Shown here: one piece after another, positions 58,579 through 64,000 of the stretch
Position numbering within the stretch: position 1 is the stretch's first letter
How the letters are laid out: each line of letters opens with the position of its first letter
IMG/VR virus record: IMGVR_UViG_3300036781_000714
Coordinates: 1 to 64,000 of that record
Direction: 5' to 3' (one strand)
DNA: 64,000 nt
Source: a virus
Notes under the pieces: generated by a model
Told to the model about the DNA's origin: nothing
What the model saw: only the letters and a program-made list of their open reading frames with translations
Database searches by the model: none
Position numbers and translations under genes: made by a program

Positions 58579-58812
58579 TTAGGGCATCTCCTGGGGGACG
58601 GCGGGGTGAGAAGCGGACCGTGGCTCAACACCGAGACGCTTGCCCGCGCGTCGCATTCTCCGCTCATGCGCAGCTAAGATGCGGGCGTGATCCGCGTCGC
58701 TGATTGGCTGCTTCTTGACGTATTTCTTGGCGATGGGAATCCACTTGGCCGAGGCACGCTCGACCTCGGTGAGTTCGTCGGCGTTCTTGATCTCACGCGT
58801 CTCGATGTTCAC
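58579..58812 (-). CDS. Small phage protein, 77 aa
   Basis: GTG start coupled to the hairpin-protein gene (GTGA). Helical and basic (KWIPIAKKYVKKQPISDADH, then ILAAHERRMRRAGKRLG). No family recognised. Confidence 0.6.
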   Translation of the reverse strand: MNIETREIKNADELTEVERASAKWIPIAKKYVKKQPISDADHARILAAHERRMRRAGKRLGVEPRSASHPAVPQEMP

Positions 58813-59012
58813 GCGGCATCCTCCTTCGCGAGCAACGCACGCACGGCGGCATCCTTCGCCTCCAACAGCTTCCGCAGCGCGACGGTGCGCTCAGGATTGC
58901 GCGGAAGAGTATCCACGATGGTTTGCGCCATCTCACCGAAGGGCTTCGACACCGCCTGGAGATGCGCCGGGAGGTGGCTGTACGCAAAGAACTGGATGAT
59001 GTGTTCGTTCAT
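58809..59012 (-). CDS. Acb2/Tad1-like hairpin protein (possible cyclic-nucleotide sponge)
   Basis: A 67-residue two-helix protein: MNEHIIQFFAYSHLPAHLQA, SKPFGEMAQTIVDTLPRNPE, RTVALRKLLEAKDAAVRALL. The Y..HLP.HLQ.VS..F..MA ... LP.NPERTVALRKLLEAKDAAVRA pattern is that of the Acb2/Tad1 hairpin family. Characterised members (T4 Vs.4, Acb2) form hexamers that bind cyclic oligonucleotides and block CBASS or Thoeris. Closest family members in bacteria and phages are mostly uncharacterised, so activity here is inferred. Confidence 0.72.
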   Translation of the reverse strand: MNEHIIQFFAYSHLPAHLQAVSKPFGEMAQTIVDTLPRNPERTVALRKLLEAKDAAVRALLAKEDAA

Positions 59013-59266
59013 GGCTGGTCGTCCGGGTTGGGAGAGTCGAGCACGGTGAGCGCCCATTGCGCAGCGGCGGGGGCGATGACAGCACGGTCAGAGCACATCG
59101 CGATGATGCGCGAATCGCTTCGGTCCTGCTTATTCGCGACTGGGATGATCACGCCGAAGTGCTGGCCCGGGGGGAGCGTGGACCGCACGTAATGCATGAT
59201 GTCTTCGGCGAGCGGGGCGAGCGCGAGCAGATAGCCCGCGTCCTCGTCGGATTCAGGGTTAGCCAT
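59009..59266 (-). CDS. Small phage protein, 85 aa
   Basis: MANPESDEDAGYLLALA start; a strand-rich centre (HFGVIIPVANKQDRSDSRII) and a helical end. Overlaps the sponge-like gene by ATGA. No family recognised. Confidence 0.6.
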   Translation of the reverse strand: MANPESDEDAGYLLALAPLAEDIMHYVRSTLPPGQHFGVIIPVANKQDRSDSRIIAMCSDRAVIAPAAAQWALTVLDSPNPDDQP

Positions 59267-59555
59267 GCGTCCGCTCCTCGCGCTCGGAGGCGACAGCAAC
59301 GCGCGACCGAAATAGAATCGGCTTAGACGGAAGACTCTCGCCGTCATAAATCCAGAAACTTCCATCCCCGTTGCGCACGCCTTCATGGATGCCGGTGCTT
59401 CCCGCTTCGATCAGTTCCAACGGCGTGTCGCTCGGCGCATACAGCGTCTCGCGCCATCCGAGCTTCTGCAGCTCATGGTACGCGATGAACATGCGATCGA
59501 TGAGACGACGCTCAGCCGAACTCGCCTCAACTTTCTTAGTTGCCACGGGCGCCAT
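59259..59555 (-). CDS. Small phage protein, 98 aa
   Basis: Start MAPVATKKVEASSAERR. A helix (LIDRMFIAYHELQKLGWRET) is followed by strands (LELIEAGSTGIHEGVRNGDG; SFWIYDGESLPSKPILF). No family recognised. Overlaps both neighbours. Confidence 0.6.
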   Translation of the reverse strand: MAPVATKKVEASSAERRLIDRMFIAYHELQKLGWRETLYAPSDTPLELIEAGSTGIHEGVRNGDGSFWIYDGESLPSKPILFRSRVAVASEREERTHG

Positions 59556-59718
59556 CCCTCTGATTGGAAGACGCCGCGCCGCGCCGGACAGACTCAACGG
59601 TGAAGAGCGCATCATCGCACCACGGACACCCGCAGTGACATTCCGTTTGTTCGTCGTCGAGCGGGCGATAGCTGCCGCACGCGCAGGATTCCGCCGTGCA
59701 TTTATTACTTTCGCTCAT
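59536..59718 (-). CDS. Small Cys-rich zinc protein, 60 aa
   Basis: MSESNKCTAESCACGSYRP: eight Cys within 35 residues (C7, C12, C14 and a CHCGCPWC group near 28-35), enough for two zinc sites. ATGA overlap with the upstream gene. Function unknown. Confidence 0.6.
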   Translation of the reverse strand: MSESNKCTAESCACGSYRPLDDEQTECHCGCPWCDDALFTVESVRRGAASSNQRDGARGN

Positions 59719-59999
59719 GTGTTGGCGTCCTCGCGCTCGCCGGGAAATCCCGTGTCTGGTCCCGCCATGAGTGACGTGAGGTGCGCATCGGGCTCGATCG
59801 GCGCGCGTAGCTCGAACTCGTCGACACTGACTCGCGGTTCGCCCGGATGTAGCCCGCGATCTAACCCCAGAAAGCGAAAACGCACGCGACACACCGAACA
59901 GCGCACTTGGACGTCTGCGGCGAAGCTTCCCTTGTCTTCGATGCGGTTCACCCTCACATGCGCTTCAAACGTCGGGTGCTCGCAGAGCGGCTTAGCCAT
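59715..59999 (-). CDS. Small phage protein with zinc motif, 94 aa
   Basis: Start MAKPLCEHPTFEAHVR. VRCSVCRVRFRFLGLDRG near 32-49, then PRVSVDEFELRAPIEPD, is a pattern found in several phage early proteins. CxxC with Cys6 and His8 could bind zinc. Function unknown. Confidence 0.65.
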   Translation of the reverse strand: MAKPLCEHPTFEAHVRVNRIEDKGSFAADVQVRCSVCRVRFRFLGLDRGLHPGEPRVSVDEFELRAPIEPDAHLTSLMAGPDTGFPGEREDANT

Positions 60000-60363
60000 T
60001 TGTCCCCTCGCGCTCGGCGGAAGAGACGGAAGCAGATGCCTCTTTGAGGTTGTCGCGGAAACGACGCATAGTCTCCAGAGCGCGAACCAGTTTGTCCGAC
60101 TGCCATCCTTCATCGGACGGACCCTCGTCCCAGATCGTCTCGTTGAACTCGATGAGGAATTCGAGCGCCGAGAGCAACTCGGCATCGTCCCTCGCTGACG
60201 GGTGAGCAGAACGCGGCGCGAGTTCTACCACGCGATAAGGCTTCGAGGCATGCAGCGCTGGAGACTCATTGCGCATCCGCGTCGCGGCTTCTGCCAACTC
60301 GCGCGACTCTTCCAGCATTACACACTGATCGAGACCGTTGAATACTGCGTAATAGGTTGCCAC
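59992..60363 (-). CDS. Small phage protein, 123 aa
   Basis: Starts MATYYAVFNGLDQCVM. A small alpha/beta N-terminus (YYAVFNGLDQCVMLEESREL) and a helical C-terminus (ELLSALEFLIEFNETIWDEG). No family recognised. Overlaps the 94-aa gene by 8 bases. Confidence 0.65.
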   Translation of the reverse strand: MATYYAVFNGLDQCVMLEESRELAEAATRMRNESPALHASKPYRVVELAPRSAHPSARDDAELLSALEFLIEFNETIWDEGPSDEGWQSDKLVRALETMRRFRDNLKEASASVSSAEREGTNG

Positions 60364-60410
60364 GGCTTAGTCCTCCTTCGCGGAAGAGACGGAAGCCGTT
60401 CTAGATTTGC

Positions 60411-61319
60411 TCATTTCACCTTCAGCCGCTTGGCGATTGAGGTGTAGTTCTCGCTGATCGCGGTGAGTTCAGCGCGCGCCTTTCGCTCGCGTTCTACATC
60501 GGACGCCCACTGCTCATCGTCGAGGAGCGACGTGATTTCGGAACGCACGAGTTCAGCGAGCACCGAGGGTTCGAGTGCGTCGAGTTCCCACGATTTGTTG
60601 CCGAAGAGCGTGCGATAACCTTGGAATCGCGAGTCGGTTTCCTTCGCGGGGTTCGGCGGCGGCCGATACTGACGCACTTGCGGCATATTCAACGCGAGGC
60701 GGCGCACGTCGACACCAACTGCGCCGAATAGCGAGAGGCGATCTTCGATGTCGCGTGTCATGTCGATGCCACTGGGGTCATGGTCGCCGAAGTGCAGCAC
60801 CACGAGCTCCTTGTCCGCGTCGCTCTTCGCGGCGAGGCGCTGAGCGGCAGACCATACCTCAGAGTCCGACGTGTAACCGCGACACGAGAAGAACGGCACG
60901 CGAAGCGATTGCGCGACACGCTCGAAGACACCCATCAACGCGTCCTTCTCGAACCACACCTCGACGTAGTACGGCTGTTGCTCCCACAGATCGAGGCGGA
61001 AGACCTCGGAGTCTTCTTTGATGATCGCGGCAGGCTCTTCCCACGAACCGAGCGATTTGAGATTGCGCGTGCGATCGACGATCGCGTCCCAGTCGATCAG
61101 GCCTGCGCGGCGCGCTTCCGAGATGAGATTCCCGAGGCGCTTATACTCGCTCTGTTTGTTTGGGATGAGATCGCGGCTCACGAACTGGTAATACAACTGA
61201 CGCAACGTCAGGTCGTAGCCTTCGGCCCGATACGCCTCGATGATCTCGTTCGCCTGCTCGATCATCTTGAGCCGCGCCGGACCGAACTTCCGGTCTTCGT
61301 AGCAAATGAAGGGGCTCAT
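60411..61319 (-). CDS. Stand-alone topoisomerase VI A/Spo11-like protein (mini-A)
   Basis: A 302-residue protein with both functional parts of the A subunit. The winged-helix (5Y-CAP) region has LRQLYYQFVSRDLI with the expected catalytic Tyr at 43 or 44, followed by YKRLGNLISEARRAGLIDWD. The TOPRIM domain has VWFEKDALMG (Glu124) and HFGDHDPSGID (Asp179 and Asp181). No B-subunit ATPase gene is nearby. Stand-alone A-like proteins of this kind (mini-A) occur on plasmids and phages; their in vivo role is open. Confidence 0.82.
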   Translation of the reverse strand: MSPFICYEDRKFGPARLKMIEQANEIIEAYRAEGYDLTLRQLYYQFVSRDLIPNKQSEYKRLGNLISEARRAGLIDWDAIVDRTRNLKSLGSWEEPAAIIKEDSEVFRLDLWEQQPYYVEVWFEKDALMGVFERVAQSLRVPFFSCRGYTSDSEVWSAAQRLAAKSDADKELVVLHFGDHDPSGIDMTRDIEDRLSLFGAVGVDVRRLALNMPQVRQYRPPPNPAKETDSRFQGYRTLFGNKSWELDALEPSVLAELVRSEITSLLDDEQWASDVERERKARAELTAISENYTSIAKRLKVK

Positions 61320-61371
61320 GACCGGGTGTTCTCCTGCGGGGAAGCGGGGAACGGAGACACGGCAAGAGGGC

Positions 61372-62151
61372 TCATGACGCGGCCTCGGCGAACTCAGGGT
61401 ACATCGCGCGCTTCACCGCGTTGGCGATCGCGCGGCCCATCGGGAGCGGGACCCCGTTGCCGATCATTTTGCGAATAGCCGTGTCGGTAAACGGAGATTC
61501 CGCGAAAAGGTTTGGTGGTGCTCCTTGCCGACGGAGCATCTCAGCGATTGAAAGTCGCGGGCCGTTGCCGCTTGTGACGCGATTCGCCGGAACACCCGGC
61601 TTGGCCTTTCGCTTACCACTGCCGCCGATAGCAACCGGTTGAATGCGCGCGTCAGAGCAGACCGCGGGATACGATTGCTCGCCGTGGAGTGCACGCTGCT
61701 CAATGGTGAACGATGCAGGCGCGATGCCCGTGTGGAAATTATGAACGCCAAACGAGAAGCGGCGGAGACGCGACGTTTCCCCACCAACCCAATCATCGCG
61801 CACTAACTGCGAGCGGACGCGAAAATGAGGCGTATTGGGCTCCGGCGCCGCCTCAACGTTCTCCATCACGAACCAATGCGGCCGGGCATCGTTCACGACC
61901 CGCTCGAACTCGGGGATCATGTTGCCGTGCTTTTCGCCGCAGCGTGGGTTCAGGCGCTTGAACGCCGAGAAGAGCTGGCAGGGTGGCCCGCCGATGATTC
62001 CATCGAAGCGATCAGCAGTCGGATGAAACGCGCGCACGTCGCCGCCCCACAGCAGATCGGGTCCGCGCACGACGCAGAACCCCGCTTCCTCGAACGCCAT
62101 GTCGAGGAGCCCGATCCCAGGAAACAACGAAAGCACTAACGGCTGTGTCAT
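61372..62151 (-). CDS. C5-cytosine DNA methyltransferase
   Basis: A 259-residue enzyme: motif I LFPGIGLLD at 9-17, motif IV GGPPCQ at 54-59 with catalytic Cys58, motif VI ENV at 97-99, motif VIII-like SRLRRFSFG near 141 and motif X GNGVPLPMGRAIANAV near 228-243. It methylates cytosine at C5 using SAM; the target is not predictable here. No restriction enzyme partner is adjacent. It may protect phage DNA. Short target-recognition region. ATGA-coupled to the Cys-Ser-X repeat gene. Confidence 0.92.
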   Translation of the reverse strand: MTQPLVLSLFPGIGLLDMAFEEAGFCVVRGPDLLWGGDVRAFHPTADRFDGIIGGPPCQLFSAFKRLNPRCGEKHGNMIPEFERVVNDARPHWFVMENVEAAPEPNTPHFRVRSQLVRDDWVGGETSRLRRFSFGVHNFHTGIAPASFTIEQRALHGEQSYPAVCSDARIQPVAIGGSGKRKAKPGVPANRVTSGNGPRLSIAEMLRRQGAPPNLFAESPFTDTAIRKMIGNGVPLPMGRAIANAVKRAMYPEFAEAAS

Positions 62152-63113
62152 CGGCTTCCTTCGCTCTCCTGCGGGGAAAGGGTGGCAACATTGGCAGTAG
62201 CAGCCAACGCCGCTTCCTCCGCAGCACACCGACGCATGTCCGCCATCGCGACGTCGTTCGACTCGTAGAAGCGCGGCGGGGACACGCGGATCGGGCTCGA
62301 GGCTTTGTAGATCAACTGCGCCGCGAGCTGCGTGTCGTGATACGCCTCTAGTGCGCGCCCGGCATCGCCCGCGAGCGTCACGACCCATCCACCGCGACAG
62401 TGCGTCGTGTCGCACGTATGCCAGGTGCTCATGTCGAGCGCGTTCGGTGCGGAGACAGCCGCGAGCACTTGCTGATGGATGTTCGGGATCTTCGGCACGT
62501 CCGACGACGGCACAACGTCACCGCGCTTGCCACTGGCGCCGATGTCGCCCGAGCAATCCGAGCAATCCGAGCAATCCGAGCAACCCGAGCAATCCGAGCA
62601 ACCCGAGCAATCCGAGCAATCCGAGCAACCCGAGCAACCCGAGCAATCCGAGCAACCCGAGCAATCCGAGCAACCCGAGCAACGCGAGCAACGCGAGCAA
62701 CCCGAGCAATCCGAGCAATCCGAGCAACCCGAGCAACGCGAGCAACGCGAGCAACCCGAGCAATCCGAGCAATCCGAGCAACCCGAGCAACCCGAGCAAT
62801 CCGAGCAACCCGAGCAATCCGAGCAACCCGAGCAACGCGAGCAACGCGAGCAACGCGAGCAATCCGAGCAATCCGAGCAACGCGAGCAACCCGAGCAATC
62901 CGAGCAACCCGAGCAACGCGAGCAACGCGAGCAACCCGAGCAATCCGAGCAACCCGAGCAACCCGAGCAATCCGAGCAACCCCAACATCCTTGATTGCCG
63001 CGTTCTTCATCCCACGTCGGATTGGTGTCGGCGAACGCTTGCGACACGCCGTTGATGGACGGATCTGGGCGACGGGCAAAGGCGGCATAGGACGCGAAGA
63101 TTTCAGTTCTCAT
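62148..63113 (-). CDS. Cys-Ser-X triplet repeat protein with C-terminal domain
   Basis: A 321-residue protein in three parts. Residues 1-45: charged start (AFARRPDPSINGVSQAFADT, PTWDEERGNQGCWG). Residues 46-189: 48 perfect Cys-Ser-X triplets, where X is only Asp (19), Gly (19) or Arg (10). Residues 190-321: a folded domain with DMSTWHTCDTTHCRGGWVVT and ASSPIRVSPPRFYESNDVAM. All six frames of the repeat are open, but only this frame leads into a domain and an ATGA junction with the methyltransferase. Cys every third residue suggests a metal-rich or disulphide-linked rod. Function unknown. Confidence 0.8.
   Translation of the reverse strand: MRTEIFASYAAFARRPDPSINGVSQAFADTNPTWDEERGNQGCWGCSDCSGCSGCSDCSGCSRCSRCSGCSDCSGCSRCSDCSDCSRCSRCSRCSGCSDCSGCSDCSGCSGCSDCSDCSGCSRCSRCSGCSDCSDCSGCSRCSRCSGCSDCSGCSDCSGCSGCSDCSDCSGCSDCSGCSDCSDCSDCSGDIGASGKRGDVVPSSDVPKIPNIHQQVLAAVSAPNALDMSTWHTCDTTHCRGGWVVTLAGDAGRALEAYHDTQLAAQLIYKASSPIRVSPPRFYESNDVAMADMRRCAAEEAALAATANVATLSPQESEGSR
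62547..62978 (-). repeat. 48 tandem 9-bp units encoding Cys-Ser-X
   Basis: Plus-strand units are GAGCAATCC, GAGCAACCC and GAGCAACGC variants. Cys and Ser codons are constant (TGC TCG) and only the third codon changes (GAT, GGT, CGT). The constant codons point to DNA-level expansion by slippage, and the strict choice among three residues to selection. The tract looks prone to length changes. Confidence 0.95.
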
Positions 63114-63152
63114 ACGGTGGTCTCGGGTGAGGTGGGATAATGGTCCGTCGTG

Positions 63153-63734
63153 TCAGGCGTCATCGCGGCGCGTCCTCCGTCCGAGGAAACGAGACGTTGG
63201 TTTGAGAGATTCCACGTACTCATGGCACCGGGTGCAGCCTTTGAGCATTTGCTCAGGGACTTCGCCGCCGCCAAAATTGCGGTACGAACAGTGATGGTCA
63301 CTTCTGCAGCGTCGCTGGCAGCGCGAGTAGCCTGCAGGCCGCGCGCGATCGACGCGGACGTCACGCACCAATGGCAACCGCGTCGGATCATCCGCGACCG
63401 AGAATTCACAGATGCCACCAGCGCGCGCCTCGACGATCTTCGCGGTTTCGCTCGCGTGATACTTTGCTAATCCCGCGCGATAGGCCTTGTCGCGCTTCGC
63501 CGCGTGTTCATGGTTCCGTTTCGGAATCGGCTTCCGAGGCTTGACCGCCTTCGGCATCGGTGAGGACCGCTCGAGTGAACTCGCCGCCAGCCGATTCGCG
63601 CTCGACACCACGCCATACACAAACGGCTTGGGTTCGCGCTGCTTGGGCGCCGTGCGAGCGATGGTGGAGTTGTGATGCAACGCCACCGCGGCGAGGCGCC
63701 GAGCGCTCACCGTACGAGGTCTCGAGCGTTTCAC
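63153..63734 (-). CDS. HNH endonuclease-like protein
   Basis: A GTG at 63734 overlaps the upstream stop (GTGA); 193 residues. A basic N-terminus (RKPIPKRNHEHAAKRDKAYR) is followed by an HNH-like core: ARAGGICEFSVADDPTR, then SDHHCSYRNFGGGEVPEQML and CTRCHEYVESL. The paired His, the FGGxE linker and the final CxxCH fit a zinc-containing HNH fold. Such phage nucleases can act in packaging or as mobile endonucleases; the role here is open. Confidence 0.68.
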   Translation of the reverse strand: MKRSRPRTVSARRLAAVALHHNSTIARTAPKQREPKPFVYGVVSSANRLAASSLERSSPMPKAVKPRKPIPKRNHEHAAKRDKAYRAGLAKYHASETAKIVEARAGGICEFSVADDPTRLPLVRDVRVDRARPAGYSRCQRRCRSDHHCSYRNFGGGEVPEQMLKGCTRCHEYVESLKPTSRFLGRRTRRDDA

Positions 63735-63991
63735 GGCAAGTCTCCCAGTCGGCGGAGGCAGTCCCCGCACAACTGTTCGTTTGGTCCGATGATCCCGCCC
63801 ATGCAGACCGGGCACCGCGTGGCGCTGTCGGGCCAGAGCGTATTCTGGTTGCGCTGCATCTCTTCGTCGTGGCGGCCGGCGCCTTTATGCCAGCTCCACA
63901 CGACGAACCAGATGATGATGATCAGGCATCCGATTGAAATGGCCAGCACGTTGCTCGTGCCGCCCCCACCTACGATTGCTGACGGTACCAT
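63731..63991 (-). CDS. Membrane protein with zinc ribbon, 86 aa
   Basis: MVPSAIVGGGGTSNVLAIS, a transmembrane segment at about 15-34 (LAISIGCLIIIIWFVVWSW), then a soluble end with CPVCMGGIIGPNEQLCGDC (CxxC pairs). Start ATG at 63991, close to the window edge but complete. No family recognised. Confidence 0.65.
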   Translation of the reverse strand: MVPSAIVGGGGTSNVLAISIGCLIIIIWFVVWSWHKGAGRHDEEMQRNQNTLWPDSATRCPVCMGGIIGPNEQLCGDCLRRLGDLP

Positions 63992-64000
63992 GCGAAACGC

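Noticed and set aside
62547-62978. CRISPR array
   Set aside because: Units are 9 bp, contiguous and without spacers; they encode protein.
62351-63140. Several other open frames across the triplet repeat on both strands
   Set aside because: A 9-bp repeat without stops opens every frame. Only the minus frame ending at 62148 joins a folded domain and a coupled neighbour.
63000-64000. Right prophage end (attR) within the window
   Set aside because: No aminopeptidase sequence or repeat of the attL region was seen; phage-type small genes continue to the edge.
1-64000. tRNA, rRNA or insertion sequences
   Set aside because: No cloverleaf, rRNA segment or transposase was recognised on either strand by reading; a tRNAscan run would be needed to exclude a tRNA fully.

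Overview
The window is most of an integrated short-tailed (podovirus-like) temperate phage in a GC-rich bacterium. The first 137 bases are the broken end of a host M1-family aminopeptidase gene. Directly against it, pointing inward, lies a large serine integrase, so the left attachment junction (attL) is about at 117-128. No host sequence reappears on the right, so the prophage runs past base 64000 and attR is outside the window. GC content, AGGAGG ribosome sites and secreted proteins with Asp-Thr-rich linkers would fit a host such as Gemmatimonadota. That assignment is tentative, because no rRNA or host marker gene is present.

Layout from left to right. 0.1-8.5 kb: integrase, then a leftward early operon holding a recombination set (SbcC/RecF-like ATPase, a possible annealing protein, YqaJ exonuclease) and an excisionase-like protein. 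8.5-11.1 kb: an immunity region with divergent promoters, a perfect 16-bp palindrome, an XRE repressor and a TPR protein. 11.1-13.8 kb: small lipoproteins and a secreted jelly-roll protein, possible lysogenic-conversion genes. 13.8-14.9 kb: lysis pair (M15 endolysin and a membrane/coiled-coil protein). 15-18.7 kb: a second switch (XRE regulator, DinD) divergent from a rightward operon of conserved phage proteins. 18.85-18.99 kb: a pentamer repeat without a gene.

19.3-48 kb is the leftward virion block. In transcription order it runs from terminase small and large subunits through portal, acidic scaffold, HK97-type capsid, head proteins, modular fibre or adhesin proteins, tailspike, tail adaptor, P22 gp10-like hub and a cupin-like protein to three T7/P22-like ejection proteins. 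Hairpins with T tracts recur just before several structural genes.

48-64 kb is a leftward block of small early genes, many with zinc ribbons and most joined by ATGA or GTGA overlaps. It holds a lambda-O-like initiator with five palindromic iterons inside its gene (a probable origin), a VRR-NUC nuclease, cold-shock protein, STAS protein, ClpX-type zinc-finger protein, Acb2/Tad1-like hairpin protein, stand-alone topoisomerase VI A-like protein (mini-A), C5 cytosine methyltransferase, a protein with 48 Cys-Ser-X triplets and an HNH nuclease.

The most unusual items are the Cys-Ser-X repeat protein coupled to the methyltransferase, the probable cyclic-nucleotide sponge, mini-A, the in-gene iteron origin, the phage STAS protein and the NGGCN pentamer tract. 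All calls come from reading the sequence; no database search was run.
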